From assembly GCF_030547005.1 (NCBI RefSeq), contig NZ_JAUOPN010000002.1, positions 62,001 through 126,000 of the forward strand: 64,000 nt of DNA, given 5' to 3'. Within the stretch, counting starts at the first letter, position 1. Each line of letters begins with the position of its first letter. This DNA is from Maribacter sp. 1_MG-2023 (GTDB lineage: Bacteria > Bacteroidota > Bacteroidia > Flavobacteriales > Flavobacteriaceae). Shown piece by piece: positions 9,136 to 18,340 of the stretch. The notes under the pieces are model-generated. The model was not told where the DNA came from. It ran no database searches and saw only the letters and a list, made by a program, of their open reading frames with translations. Made by a program: the position numbers and the translations under genes.

Positions 9136-10407
9136 ATGTTACAAATACAGACCATTAGAGATAATCAAGAAGATATTATCCTAGCCCTTGGAAAAAGAAA
9201 TATTGATGCACAACCCTTAATTGAAAAAGTGCTTCAATTAGATGAAAACCGACGTGCTGCCCAAACAAGTTTGGACAATATTTTGGCAGAATCGAATAAA
9301 ATTTCCAAAGAAATTGGTGTTTTGTATAAAACAGGAAAAGCTCAAGAAGCTAATTCTTTAAAAGAACAAACAGTAAAGCTGAAGGAAGAGTCTAAACAAT
9401 TAAGCGAAGATTTAAACACTGCAGAAGAAGAGTTACAAACACTTCTTTACCAATTACCGAATGCTCCGCATACTTCTGTAAAGAAAGGTTCTACTGAAGA
9501 GGACAATGAGGAAATATTCAGTGAAGGTGAAATACCTAAGTTAATAGAAGGCGCCTTACCTCACTGGGAGTTGGCGAAGAAATATGATATCATAGATTTT
9601 GAATTAGGTGTTAAAATCGCTGGAGCCGGTTTTCCTGTTTACAAAGGAAAAGGAGCTCGTTTGCAACGTGCTTTAATTGCCTATTTCTTAGATAAAAATA
9701 CCGAAGCAGGATATACTGAAATTCAAGTGCCACACTTGGTAAACGAACTATCTGGTTATGGCACAGGTCAATTACCAGACAAAGAAGGTCAAATGTACCA
9801 TGTAACGGCAGATGACCTTTATTTAATACCTACTGCAGAAGTTCCTGTAACCAACATTTTTAGAGATGTTATTGTAAACGAAAGTGATTTTCCAATTTCA
9901 TATACGGGGTATACTCCGTGTTTTAGAAGAGAAGCAGGTAGTTATGGCGCACATGTACGTGGTTTAAACCGTTTACACCAATTCGATAAAGTTGAAATTG
10001 TACGCGTAGAACACCCTTCAAAATCATATGATGCCTTAGATGGTATGGTTGATCACGTAAAGAACATTCTAGGAGAATTAAAATTACCATACCGTATTCT
10101 AAGACTATGTGGTGGTGATTTAGGTTTCACAGCTGCACTTACGTTTGATTTTGAAGTGTTTTCAACTGCACAAGACAGATGGTTAGAAATTAGCTCTGTC
10201 TCAAACTTTGAAACTTACCAGGCCAATAGATTAAAACTACGTTTTAAGGATGAAAACGGAAAGAATCAACTAGCTCATACATTAAATGGTAGCTCTTTGG
10301 CCTTACCACGTGTATTAGCCGGAATTCTAGAGAATTATCAAACTACAGACGGCATTAAAATACCAGATGTATTAGTACCTTATTGTGGTTTTGATATGAT
10401 TAATTAA
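9136..10407 (+). CDS. serS: Seryl-tRNA synthetase
   Basis: SerRS charges tRNA-Ser with serine. The 423-residue product has the N-terminal antiparallel coiled-coil arm (about residues 1-110, rich in Glu, Lys and Leu) and a class II catalytic core: motif 2 is seen in YTPCFRREAGSYGAHVRGL and motif 3 in HTLNGSSLALPRVLAGILENYQ. ISSVSNFETYQANRL matches the bacterial SerRS segment with SNFxxFQARR. Length is normal and the gene appears monocistronic, with a promoter box just upstream and a 440-base gap after it. Confidence 0.98.
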   Translation: MLQIQTIRDNQEDIILALGKRNIDAQPLIEKVLQLDENRRAAQTSLDNILAESNKISKEIGVLYKTGKAQEANSLKEQTVKLKEESKQLSEDLNTAEEELQTLLYQLPNAPHTSVKKGSTEEDNEEIFSEGEIPKLIEGALPHWELAKKYDIIDFELGVKIAGAGFPVYKGKGARLQRALIAYFLDKNTEAGYTEIQVPHLVNELSGYGTGQLPDKEGQMYHVTADDLYLIPTAEVPVTNIFRDVIVNESDFPISYTGYTPCFRREAGSYGAHVRGLNRLHQFDKVEIVRVEHPSKSYDALDGMVDHVKNILGELKLPYRILRLCGGDLGFTAALTFDFEVFSTAQDRWLEISSVSNFETYQANRLKLRFKDENGKNQLAHTLNGSSLALPRVLAGILENYQTTDGIKIPDVLVPYCGFDMIN

Positions 10408-10849
10408 CACCAGTTCGCCTTACTTTATTTTATAATTTAGAATGTATTTTGAGCGGTCTGATTGTATTTTCAATTTAGACGAATATTGAAGGTGCCTACA
10501 ATATTGATTTTATTTTTGCACAATAAAAATCTCTATTGATAAATTTCAAAAAGAATACAATAGCCAAAATATTAGTCCGCAAACAGGTTAACCCGCTTTT
10601 ACCGATCCCATAGGTTTTATTAGTAGAAATTTACCAGTGGGACTGCAATTTCTGGGTAGAATATATGACGAGCCAATTTTAATAGGGCTAACTTATTCTT
10701 ATGAACAAGGCACAAAACATAGAAAACCTCCAATATTAAATTAAGCATAAGATATATTTTCAAAATCTTTATAGACTATTTGTTAATGAAAAGCGTATAT
10801 AAATAACCAAATATATAGACTCCACTAAACAATATTATAATTTACGCTT
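10408..10849. other. Intergenic stretch with only an amidase remnant
   Basis: These 442 bases hold no intact gene. The only recognisable content is the amidase C-terminal remnant at 10592-10744. The remainder is AT-rich, with no clear terminator, RNA gene or repeat that I could identify. Confidence 0.6.
10592..10744 (+). pseudogene. C-terminal remnant of an amidase-signature gene
   Basis: The frame just after an in-frame TAA (10589-10591) encodes 50 residues that read like the end of an amidase-signature enzyme: DPIGF, then NLPVGLQFLGRIYDEPILIG, then YEQGTKHRKPP before a TAA stop. Intact amidases are roughly 450-550 residues long and carry their catalytic Lys-Ser-Ser triad far upstream; none of that is present here. 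There is no plausible start codon for a functional product. This is a decayed gene fragment left by deletion. Confidence 0.75.
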
Positions 10850-11692
10850 ATGAGAAACATTAGTCTACTAATATTGTTATCGACCTTTATTGCTTGTAAT
10901 GATAAAGCTGATATTGCCAGTACTGATGAAGTAACAGAGGAAAATGAAAATTCTAACGCAATACCAATCTACAACCACGCCTATATTGAAAATTATGAAG
11001 TAGACCAATTAGCCTACATTGCTTTAAATGCTACAAATGCATATGTATTAGTTGACCCATTCGAAGATGACGTTGCAGAATCAATCGCTGAAATTAAAGC
11101 TAACGGCAATCAATTAGCAGCCTATATCAGTATTGGTACAGGTGAAGATTGGAGAGATGATTTCAATGAACTTCAGCCTTTTTTAACTACCGAACAATGG
11201 GCAGAGTGGCCAGGTGAATACTTCGTAAACACTACTACAACCGGAATAATCGATGTCATGAAAGCTCGAATTGATAAAATTACAGATTTGGGTTTTGATT
11301 GGGTAGAATTCGATAATATGGATTGGGCATTGTATGATGAAACACGAGAAACTTATGGCATTCAAGTATCGAAAGAAGATGGTATTGCCTATTATAAAGA
11401 GCTTTGTAATTATGTACATGAAAAAGGCATGAAATGCATGGCAAAGAACTTCGTTGAAAATGCCGAAGATTTTGATGGGGTAACTTATGAATCATACAGT
11501 GATGAGAAAAATTGGTGGGATACCTCTGGAGCACAAAGCTTTTTAGATAACGAAAAACTCGTTATTATAATTCATTATAATGAAAGTAACTGCAATCAGG
11601 TTTATGCTGATTACCAAGCGATTTACAACGAAGATCTTTCGTTTATCTGCGAAGACACCACACTTAAAAAATACCTTCATTACAATGAATAG
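10850..11692 (+). CDS. GH114-family (endo-alpha-1,4-polygalactosaminidase-like) lipoprotein
   Basis: The 280-residue product begins with a lipoprotein signal (MRNISLLILLSTFIAC, lipobox cysteine at 16) and then a TIM-barrel domain of the GH114 type. Recognisable parts are the strand AAYISIGTGEDWRDDF, the acidic segment GFDWVEFDNMDWAL, and late-barrel strands GMKCMAKNF and FDGVTYESYSD. Family members cleave alpha-1,4-linked galactosamine polymers; the substrate here is inferred only. As a lipoprotein it would act at the envelope, on the cell's own or a competitor's exopolysaccharide. No polysaccharide-utilisation genes (SusC/SusD) lie nearby. Confidence 0.8.
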   Translation: MRNISLLILLSTFIACNDKADIASTDEVTEENENSNAIPIYNHAYIENYEVDQLAYIALNATNAYVLVDPFEDDVAESIAEIKANGNQLAAYISIGTGEDWRDDFNELQPFLTTEQWAEWPGEYFVNTTTTGIIDVMKARIDKITDLGFDWVEFDNMDWALYDETRETYGIQVSKEDGIAYYKELCNYVHEKGMKCMAKNFVENAEDFDGVTYESYSDEKNWWDTSGAQSFLDNEKLVIIIHYNESNCNQVYADYQAIYNEDLSFICEDTTLKKYLHYNE

Positions 11693-11736
11693 GTAGAAGA
11701 GATTATCGACCTTTAGTATAACTAAGTATTTGTATT

Positions 11737-12063
11737 ATGAATTGGGCACTATTAATAATCGCGGGTCTTTTTGAGGTAGCCTTCGCATTCTGTTTAGGTA
11801 AAGCCAAAGAAACCGCTGGCAATGAAATGTACTTGTGGTATGTTGGGTTTTTAGTTGCACTTGCCATAAGTATGATACTATTAGTAAAAGCGACACAAAC
11901 ATTACCCATTGGTACCGCATATGCCGTGTGGACAGGTATTGGTGCCGTAGGCACAGTACTAGTTGGTATATTCGTATTCAAAGAACCAGCTACTTTTTTA
12001 CGTATACTTTTCATTACAACATTAATAGGTTCTATTATAGGTCTTAAAGTAGTATCTCATTAA
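11737..12063 (+). CDS. SMR-family exporter, Gdx/SugE-like
   Basis: This 108-residue protein has four transmembrane helices and the essential membrane-embedded glutamate of small multidrug resistance transporters (Glu13 in IAGLFEVAFAF). The segment LPIGTAYAVWTGIGAVGT and the end IIGLKV are closer to the Gdx/SugE branch (guanidinium exporters) than to EmrE. Such proteins work as antiparallel dimers exchanging substrate for protons. No guanidine riboswitch is visible in the 44 bases upstream. The gene lies 44 bases after the GH114 gene, but a functional link is not evident. Substrate is inferred from family only. Confidence 0.88.
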   Translation: MNWALLIIAGLFEVAFAFCLGKAKETAGNEMYLWYVGFLVALAISMILLVKATQTLPIGTAYAVWTGIGAVGTVLVGIFVFKEPATFLRILFITTLIGSIIGLKVVSH

Positions 12064-12165
12064 TACTATAGTTATTACAAGAATTACTCACTAAAAAATT
12101 AATATTACCGCATAAAATCAAGTGCTTGTTAGCATCTACTTAACAACAACTTACTGCATTCTATG

Positions 12166-12173
12166 TATATTTG
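12166..12173 (+). promoter_or_regulatory. -7 promoter box immediately before the TPR gene
   Basis: TATATTTG matches TAnnTTTG exactly and ends three bases before ATG 12177, so transcription would start at or within a few bases of the start codon if the box is used. Confidence 0.45.
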
Positions 12174-12176
12174 ATT

Positions 12177-13964
12177 ATGCGCTTTATCTTTTTCATAATA
12201 ACATATTTAGCACTGTCTATGTTTGCCTTTGCCCAAGATGTTTTTTTGGCAAAGCAATATTTTGCCGATGGTGATTTTGAAAAAGCAGTTGTTTTTTATG
12301 AAAAACTAGTAGAAAAAAGTCCGAGAAGAACGGAATATGTTCAAGATTTAGTTGCTTGCTATCAGCAATTAGAACGCTACCAAGATGCTGAAGATTTTTT
12401 AAACCAGCGTCTAAAAGACCGTAATCCCTACCCAACATTATTAATAGACTTAGGTTACAATTATGCCCTTCAAGAAAAAGAAGAAATGGCACAAACCTAT
12501 TATGACAAAGCTTTAGATATCATCTCTAAAAATCCTAATTATGGATACGCTATAGGCCTACAATTTCAAAAATACAGTCTTTTAGACATGGCTATAAAAG
12601 CCTTTCAAACATCAATGAAGCTAAATCCGGCATTGAACTTCAACTTTCAACTTGCCAGAATTTATGGAGAACAAGGCAATGTTGAATCTATGTATAACTC
12701 ATATCTAAATCTTGTTATTGATGGCAAAACATCTAAATCTAACATATTAAGGAGTATTGATGATTTCGTTTCTGAAGATGCGGAAAACAAAAACAACATA
12801 CTCTTAAAAAAAGTACTATTAGAACGCGCACAAAAGAATCCTGATATTCTTTGGAACGAACTTCTGAGTTGGCTGTTCGTTCAGCAAAAGCAATACGGAA
12901 GTGCGTTCAGGCAAGAAAAAGCCATTTTCAAACGTATGAACGGTAGCTCTACTACTCGTTTAGAAAATTTAGGCAATGATGCCCAAGACAATGAAGAACA
13001 TAAAGTTGCCAAAGATATTTACAGTTATATTATTAAAAATACCAGCAATAAAATAACACAGTTAGATGCCGAATTAAACCTCATTGATATTGAACTATTA
13101 AATGTGTCTGGCAATCAATTAGATGCTATTCAAAAAAAATACGATGCCTTAGTAGATGAATATGGCTACAAAAAGCAATCGTTACAACTTCAAGTAGCCT
13201 ATGCTAATTTTCTAACGTTTACAAAGAACAATCCTGAGCCTGCAGAAAAATTATTGAAAAATAGTTTAGAGTTGCCATTAAGTGACAGAGATACCGCATA
13301 TTTAAAATTAGCATTAGGCGATATTTTGGTCTATGACAAAAAGTTCAACGAAGCACTCATCTATTTCTCTCAGATTCAGCAAAAATTAAAGAACGATGTT
13401 CTTGGTCAAGATGCGCGTTATAAAGTAGCACAAACTAGTTTTTACAAAGGAGATTTCGATTGGGCTTTAACCCAATTAAAGGTATTGCGAAGTTCTACTT
13501 CTCAACTAATTGCCAACGATGCTATGCAGTTGAGCTTACTAATTTCAGACAATTCACTTGAAGACTCTACACAAACAGCTTTGAAAAAATATGCAAGGGC
13601 AGATTTCTTAGCCTACCAGAATAAAACCGATGAGGCAATAATCGCATTGGGCGATATTTTAGAAAATCATAAAGGCGAAAAAATTGAAGACGAGGCACTT
13701 TTAAAACAAGCTCAATTATTTGAGAAGCAAAAGAAATATGAAGAAGCACAACTAAACTATCAGAAAATCATCACATTTTACGGTAATGGAATTCTAGCTG
13801 ATGATGCCTATTATGCTTTAGGTGAATTGTATAGAAAAGTATTGAACGACCCTCAAAAAGCAAAAGAGCAGTACGAGAAAATTATCTACAATTATCAGGA
13901 CAGTTACTACTTTCCCGAAGCCAGAAAGAACTTTAGAATTTTAAGGGGAGACGCCATAAATTAA
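12177..13964 (+). CDS. Tetratricopeptide-repeat protein with signal peptide
   Basis: After a signal peptide (MRFIFFIITYLALSMFAFAQ) the roughly 595-residue product is almost entirely alpha-helical TPR-like repeats: for example AKQYFADGDFEKAVVFYEKL near the start, then DARYKVAQTSFYKGDFDWAL, and YYALGELYRKVLNDPQKAKE near the end. Export to the periplasm or outer membrane is predicted, with a scaffold role in protein assembly; no catalytic domain is seen. I start it at ATG 12177 rather than TTG 12171, because the TTG is part of the promoter box and the ATG gives a standard signal peptide. Specific partners cannot be inferred. Confidence 0.85.
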   Translation: MRFIFFIITYLALSMFAFAQDVFLAKQYFADGDFEKAVVFYEKLVEKSPRRTEYVQDLVACYQQLERYQDAEDFLNQRLKDRNPYPTLLIDLGYNYALQEKEEMAQTYYDKALDIISKNPNYGYAIGLQFQKYSLLDMAIKAFQTSMKLNPALNFNFQLARIYGEQGNVESMYNSYLNLVIDGKTSKSNILRSIDDFVSEDAENKNNILLKKVLLERAQKNPDILWNELLSWLFVQQKQYGSAFRQEKAIFKRMNGSSTTRLENLGNDAQDNEEHKVAKDIYSYIIKNTSNKITQLDAELNLIDIELLNVSGNQLDAIQKKYDALVDEYGYKKQSLQLQVAYANFLTFTKNNPEPAEKLLKNSLELPLSDRDTAYLKLALGDILVYDKKFNEALIYFSQIQQKLKNDVLGQDARYKVAQTSFYKGDFDWALTQLKVLRSSTSQLIANDAMQLSLLISDNSLEDSTQTALKKYARADFLAYQNKTDEAIIALGDILENHKGEKIEDEALLKQAQLFEKQKKYEEAQLNYQKIITFYGNGILADDAYYALGELYRKVLNDPQKAKEQYEKIIYNYQDSYYFPEARKNFRILRGDAIN

Positions 13965-14004
13965 AATCAGGTATTATCTAATTCGTTTTAAGCCCTAGTT
14001 AAAC

Positions 14005-14012
14005 TAACTTTG
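14005..14012 (+). promoter_or_regulatory. -7 promoter box for the DUF4286-GGCT gene
   Basis: TAACTTTG is an exact TAnnTTTG match 28 bases before ATG 14040. It probably drives the DUF4286-GGCT, rsmA and mgtE run. Confidence 0.5.
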
Positions 14013-14039
14013 CATTTCAAATAGAACTTGAGATAACCC

Positions 14040-14672
14040 ATGTATATATATAACGTTACCACGAATATAGAAGAAACTGCTCATAATACCTGGTTGCAGT
14101 GGATGAAAGAAACTCATATTCCACAAGTGCTATCAACAGGTAAATTTTTAAGTGCAAAATTCTCAAAAGTATTAGTTGAAGAAGATATGGGCGGCTTCAC
14201 TTATTCGGTACAATATACCGTAAAAGACAAAGCTACCTTAGAAAGATACTATGAAGAAGATGCACCTGCGCTAATAGAAAGTATTCAGAAGAAGTTTGCT
14301 GGTCAGCTGGTTTCTTTTAAAACCGAATTAGAAGTGGTAGATGAATTCTTTGTTCAAAGAGCAACTGCCACACACTATCTATTTACGTACGGAACTTTAC
14401 AAGAATTAGAAGTACAATTGGGAGTTTTCGCAAGACCTTTAAACGGATTCGAAGACGAATTACCTTTATATACATTATCTGACATAAAAGTGGCTGACCT
14501 CTACCCTACTTTGCAGCATACAGGAGTTAAGGAAGATGCCATAAAAGGACAAGTATATACCCTATCTCATCAAGAGTTACAAAAAGCAGATAGGTACGAA
14601 GGTGAAGCTTACGAAAGAATTGAAATTCAATTAGCTTCAGGAAAAAATGCTTGGGCATATATTGCAAAATAA
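14040..14672 (+). CDS. DUF4286 domain fused to a gamma-glutamylcyclotransferase-like domain
   Basis: Residues 1-100 match the DUF4286 family (MYIYNVTTNIEETAHNTWLQ; FTYSVQYTVKDKATLERYY), normally a stand-alone protein of about 100 residues found next to rsmA in flavobacteria. Residues about 110-210 form an AIG2/GGCT-like domain: YLFTYGTLQE is the YGSL-type substrate loop, and ADRYEGEAYERIEI carries the Glu in the position of the family's catalytic acid. GGCT-like enzymes remove gamma-glutamyl groups as 5-oxoproline. The fusion is one uninterrupted frame. It is followed 20 bases later by rsmA. A role in glutathione-like or gamma-glutamylamine turnover is conjecture. Confidence 0.85.
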   Translation: MYIYNVTTNIEETAHNTWLQWMKETHIPQVLSTGKFLSAKFSKVLVEEDMGGFTYSVQYTVKDKATLERYYEEDAPALIESIQKKFAGQLVSFKTELEVVDEFFVQRATATHYLFTYGTLQELEVQLGVFARPLNGFEDELPLYTLSDIKVADLYPTLQHTGVKEDAIKGQVYTLSHQELQKADRYEGEAYERIEIQLASGKNAWAYIAK

Positions 14673-14692
14673 GGCACCGTTAAATTAGAGCT

Positions 14693-15559
14693 ATGGGAAC
14701 GAAAAGAAAGAAGAATAAAGGTGATAAGTATGCTTATAAAAAGCAATACGAAAAAGGTCCTGTAAAAGCAAAGAAATACCTAGGTCAACACTTCTTAAAA
14801 GATGAGGACATTGCCCGACAAATAGCCGAAACACTATTACAACAAGATTATAAGAATGTAATAGAAATTGGTCCGGGTACTGGGGTACTTACTAAATACC
14901 TCCTTTTAAGAGATAGCAATTTAGTGGCTATGGATTTAGATACGGAATCTATCACCTACCTCAACGAGAACTTTCCGTTAGAACACCCAAAAGCATTTGA
15001 AGGCGATGGTACTTTTAAAGTCATTGAAGCCGATTTTTTAAATTTTGATACTTCAACCCTTTTCGGCGATGAGCAATTTGGCATAACCGGTAACTTCCCA
15101 TATAATATCTCTACTCAGATAGTTTTTAAAATGTTAGAGCTTCGAAATCAAATTCCTGAATTTTCGGGGATGTTTCAGAAAGAAGTCGCGCAACGTATTT
15201 GCTCACCAGAAGGTAGTAAGGCATACGGTATTCTTTCAGTTTTGGTACAGGCTTTCTATGAGGCAGAATATCTTTTTACGGTTGAACCAGATGTTTTTGA
15301 TCCTCCGCCAAAAGTACAGTCGGGCGTTTTACGATTAACTCGTAAAGCGAATTTTGAACTTTCTTGCGATGAACAACTTTTGTATCGTGTGGTAAAAACT
15401 GCATTTAATCAACGTAGAAAGACATTACGTAACAGTTTAAAAACATTTACACTATCAGATAATTTAAGAGAAGATATTATATTTGACCTTCGACCAGAAC
15501 AATTGGCGGTCGACGATTTTATAGCATTGACGAACAAAATAGCAGATGACACCCTTTAA
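14693..15559 (+). CDS. rsmA: 16S rRNA dimethyladenosine transferase
   Basis: RsmA (KsgA) dimethylates two adjacent adenines near the 3' end of 16S rRNA during small-subunit maturation. The 288-residue product shows the family start [15 protein letters not shown], the SAM-binding [13 protein letters not shown], the catalytic [11 protein letters not shown] (NxPY-type motif), and the C-terminal helical domain with [13 protein letters not shown] basic N-terminal extension of about 25 residues precedes the core. Its last 14 bases overlap mgtE, indicating translational coupling. Confidence 0.97.
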   Translation: MGTKRKKNKGDKYAYKKQYEKGPVKAKKYLGQHFLKDEDIARQIAETLLQQDYKNVIEIGPGTGVLTKYLLLRDSNLVAMDLDTESITYLNENFPLEHPKAFEGDGTFKVIEADFLNFDTSTLFGDEQFGITGNFPYNISTQIVFKMLELRNQIPEFSGMFQKEVAQRICSPEGSKAYGILSVLVQAFYEAEYLFTVEPDVFDPPPKVQSGVLRLTRKANFELSCDEQLLYRVVKTAFNQRRKTLRNSLKTFTLSDNLREDIIFDLRPEQLAVDDFIALTNKIADDTL

Positions 15560-16901
15560 GCTAACCGAAGAATTTGTAGTAGAAATAGAACAGCTCATTG
15601 AACAGAACAATGATACTGAACTTAATTCTATGCTAGGTGCTGTGCATTATGCCGATGTTGCCGAAATCATTAATGAGTTAGATGAAGACAAGGCTACCTA
15701 TCTTATTAAACTGCTTGAAAGTGACAAAACCTCTGATGTACTTACCGAGCTAGATGAAGACGTTCGTGAGGCCATTTTAGGTAATCTTTCATCTCAAGAA
15801 ATTGCTAGCGAATTAGAAGAGCTAGATACCGATGATGCTGCAGATATTATTGGTGAATTACCTAAAGACCAAATACAAGACGTTATCTCTAAAATTGAAG
15901 ATAGAGATCACGCAAAAGATATCGTTGACTTATTAAGATATGCTGACGATTCTGCTGGCGGACTTATGGCAAAAGAGCTTGTAAAAGTCAATGAAAACTG
16001 GAATGTGCTCACCTGTGTAAAAGAAATGCGGGCGCAAGCAGAGAATGTAACTAGGGTACATTCTATTTATGTGGTAGATGATGAAGACAAACTAAAAGGA
16101 AGATTATCGTTAAAAGATTTATTAACCACTTCTACAAAAACCCACATTAAAGACGTCTTTATAAAGAACGTAGATTCTGTTAACGTTAACGAAGACCCCG
16201 AAGAAGTGGCAAGAATCATGACTAAATATGACCTTGAAGCTATACCTGTAGTTGACGAAATAGGTAGATTGGTTGGCCGTATTACTATTGATGATATTGT
16301 AGATGTCATAAAAGAAGAAGCTGAGCGCGATTACCAAATGGCAGCAGGTATATCTAGAGGCGTAGAGGCGGATGATAGTATTTGGGAACTTACCAAAGCA
16401 AGACTACCATGGTTAATTATTGGTATGTTTGGTGGTATTGGTGCAGCAAGTATTATTAGTAGTTTTCAAGAAGTAATGAGCACTTTTCCAATCTTACTAA
16501 TTTTTGTTCCATTAATACAGGCTACTGCAGGTAATGTTGGGGTACAGTCTTCGGCAATTATGGTACAAGGTCTTGCCAACAATACAGTTAAAGGAGAAAT
16601 ATTAAACAGATTATTAAAAGAATTTACCTTAGGCTTAATAAATGGTGTTGCAATAGCCTCCATAGTATTGGTTATAAGTCATTTCTTCTTTCACACCAGT
16701 TACCTAATTTCAATTACGCTGTGTGTTGCATTAATCTCCGTAATAATAATTGCTGCCCTAATTGGCACCTTCATACCTGTATTTTTAGATAAAAGAGGCG
16801 TGGATCCCGCAGTTGCTACCGGTCCGTTTATTACGACAGGAAATGATATTTTCGGTATTTTAATCTACTTCTCTATTGCCAAAGTAATTCTTGGCATTTA
16901 A
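15546..16901 (+). CDS. mgtE: Magnesium transporter MgtE
   Basis: MgtE is a Mg2+-gated magnesium channel of the inner membrane. The 451-residue product has the acidic superhelical N domain (residues about 1-130; repeats such as [16 protein letters not shown]), two CBS domains (about 135-255; [20 protein letters not shown] and [20 protein letters not shown]), and five C-terminal membrane helices with the pore-region [17 protein letters not shown] and the end [20 protein letters not shown]. All domains are complete. It overlaps rsmA by 14 bases and is probably expressed with it. Confidence 0.96.
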   Translation: MTPFKLTEEFVVEIEQLIEQNNDTELNSMLGAVHYADVAEIINELDEDKATYLIKLLESDKTSDVLTELDEDVREAILGNLSSQEIASELEELDTDDAADIIGELPKDQIQDVISKIEDRDHAKDIVDLLRYADDSAGGLMAKELVKVNENWNVLTCVKEMRAQAENVTRVHSIYVVDDEDKLKGRLSLKDLLTTSTKTHIKDVFIKNVDSVNVNEDPEEVARIMTKYDLEAIPVVDEIGRLVGRITIDDIVDVIKEEAERDYQMAAGISRGVEADDSIWELTKARLPWLIIGMFGGIGAASIISSFQEVMSTFPILLIFVPLIQATAGNVGVQSSAIMVQGLANNTVKGEILNRLLKEFTLGLINGVAIASIVLVISHFFFHTSYLISITLCVALISVIIIAALIGTFIPVFLDKRGVDPAVATGPFITTGNDIFGILIYFSIAKVILGI

Positions 16902-16986
16902 TAAACCACTCATCTTCTTTTTAGAATAGTGGCGCTTTGCGTATCTTACTATATCATATTTTATATTCACAGAAAATAAACGACCC

Positions 16987-17009
16987 TTTTATCCTAAAGC
17001 AGGATAAAA
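16987..17009 (+). promoter_or_regulatory. Perfect inverted repeat just before the cupin gene
   Basis: TTTTATCCT and AGGATAAAA form a perfect 9-base inverted repeat around a five-base loop, ending nine bases before the cupin start codon. It has no T tract after it. It could be an operator or an RNA hairpin close to the ribosome-binding region. Confidence 0.4.
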
Positions 17010-17018
17010 CGAACACAC

Positions 17019-17384
17019 ATGAAAAGTATTAACCTAAAAGAAAAGTATAATCATGTAAATGATTTTTGGCATCCACACCAAATAGGTATTGTTGACAATA
17101 TGCAAGTGCTATTGGCAAAAATCAAAGGTGAGTTTGTATGGCATTCACATGAAAATGAAGATGAACTTTTTCAAGTTGTAAAAGGCACGCTTTATATGCA
17201 ATTTCGAAATCGCACAGAAGTTGTTCAACAAGGAGAAATTATTATAGTACCCAAAGGTATTGAGCACTGCCCCATGACCAAAAACGATGAAGTTGTACAA
17301 CTCATGTTATTCGAAAAATTAAGCACAGCCCATACCGGTAACGTTAAAGACGAAAAAACACAAACAGATTACCCCAAAATATAA
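17019..17384 (+). CDS. Small cupin-domain protein
   Basis: This 121-residue protein is a single beta-barrel cupin. It has the metal-ligand pattern of motif 1 (WHSHENEDELFQVVKG, two His and a Glu) and motif 2 (GEIIIVPKGIEHCPM with the late His). Homologues bind a divalent metal and serve as isomerases, dioxygenases or binding proteins; the substrate is not predictable from sequence. It is followed by a 2-hydroxyacid dehydrogenase gene 10 bases later, so the two are probably cotranscribed. Confidence 0.88.
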   Translation: MKSINLKEKYNHVNDFWHPHQIGIVDNMQVLLAKIKGEFVWHSHENEDELFQVVKGTLYMQFRNRTEVVQQGEIIIVPKGIEHCPMTKNDEVVQLMLFEKLSTAHTGNVKDEKTQTDYPKI

Positions 17385-17394
17385 TTAAGCATAA

Positions 17395-18339
17395 ATGAAA
17401 GTATTACACGTAGATATAAATCACCCACTAATAATTGAGCAATTTTCTGAATTAGGTTTTCAAAACGATGAAGACTACACCGCTACCAAAGAAGAAATCG
17501 AAGCCAAAATAGAAGATTATGACGGACTCATAATACGTAGTAGATTCTCGATAGATGCTGCGTTTTTAGACAAAGCAAAAAACTTAAAATTTATAGGAAG
17601 ATTAGGCGCCGGTTTAGAAAATATAGATACACAACATGCTAAGTCGCTTGGTATATTTCTTGCTGCCGCACCCGAGGGCAATCGTAATGCTGTAGGTGAA
17701 CATGCTTTAGGTATGCTTTTATCTCTTTTTAATAAGTTGAACACGGCAGACAAAGAAGTAAGAAGTGGCAATTGGGATCGCGAAGGCAACCGTGGCATTG
17801 AGCTAGAAGGTAAGGTTGTTGGTATTATCGGCTATGGCAATATGGGCAAAGCATTTGCTAAAAAGCTAAAAGGTTTTGACGTAGAAGAGGTTATTTGTTA
17901 TGATATTCAAGGCGGTGTAGAAGATGAAAATGCTCGTCAAGTAGGTATTATCGAATTTCAAAATAGAGTCGATGTCATTAGCTTACACGTACCACAGACA
18001 GAATTAACTATAGGTATGGTCGATTCAGAGTTTCTTGAGAAATTTAAAAATCCGATTTGGATTATTAATACCGCAAGAGGTAAATGTATCATAACCACAG
18101 CTTTGGTAGATGCCTTAAAATCTGGTAAAGTTCTAGGAGCAGGATTAGATGTGTTGGAATATGAAAAAGCCTCTTTCGAAAATATGTTTACTGACGGCAA
18201 TTTACCTGAAGCATTTCAATACCTAATTAAATCTGACCAAATAATACTATCACCCCATGTAGCTGGGTGGACGGTTGAAAGCAAAATTAAATTAGCACAG
18301 ACTGTAGTAGACAAGATAAAAGCTAAATTTTTGGAGTAG
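17395..18339 (+). CDS. D-isomer-specific 2-hydroxyacid dehydrogenase
   Basis: This 314-residue NAD-dependent dehydrogenase has the SerA-like catalytic and nucleotide-binding layout: GRLGAGLENID in the N-terminal domain, the Rossmann motif GKVVGIIGYGNMGKAFAKKL at about residues 138-157, INTARGKCI with the active-site Arg, and SPHVAGWT with the catalytic His. It lacks the C-terminal ACT domain of long 3-phosphoglycerate dehydrogenases. It could be phosphoglycerate dehydrogenase or a more general hydroxyacid dehydrogenase; the sequence does not settle this. DUF1801 and VOC genes follow closely. Confidence 0.88.
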   Translation: MKVLHVDINHPLIIEQFSELGFQNDEDYTATKEEIEAKIEDYDGLIIRSRFSIDAAFLDKAKNLKFIGRLGAGLENIDTQHAKSLGIFLAAAPEGNRNAVGEHALGMLLSLFNKLNTADKEVRSGNWDREGNRGIELEGKVVGIIGYGNMGKAFAKKLKGFDVEEVICYDIQGGVEDENARQVGIIEFQNRVDVISLHVPQTELTIGMVDSEFLEKFKNPIWIINTARGKCIITTALVDALKSGKVLGAGLDVLEYEKASFENMFTDGNLPEAFQYLIKSDQIILSPHVAGWTVESKIKLAQTVVDKIKAKFLE

Positions 18340-18340
18340 C

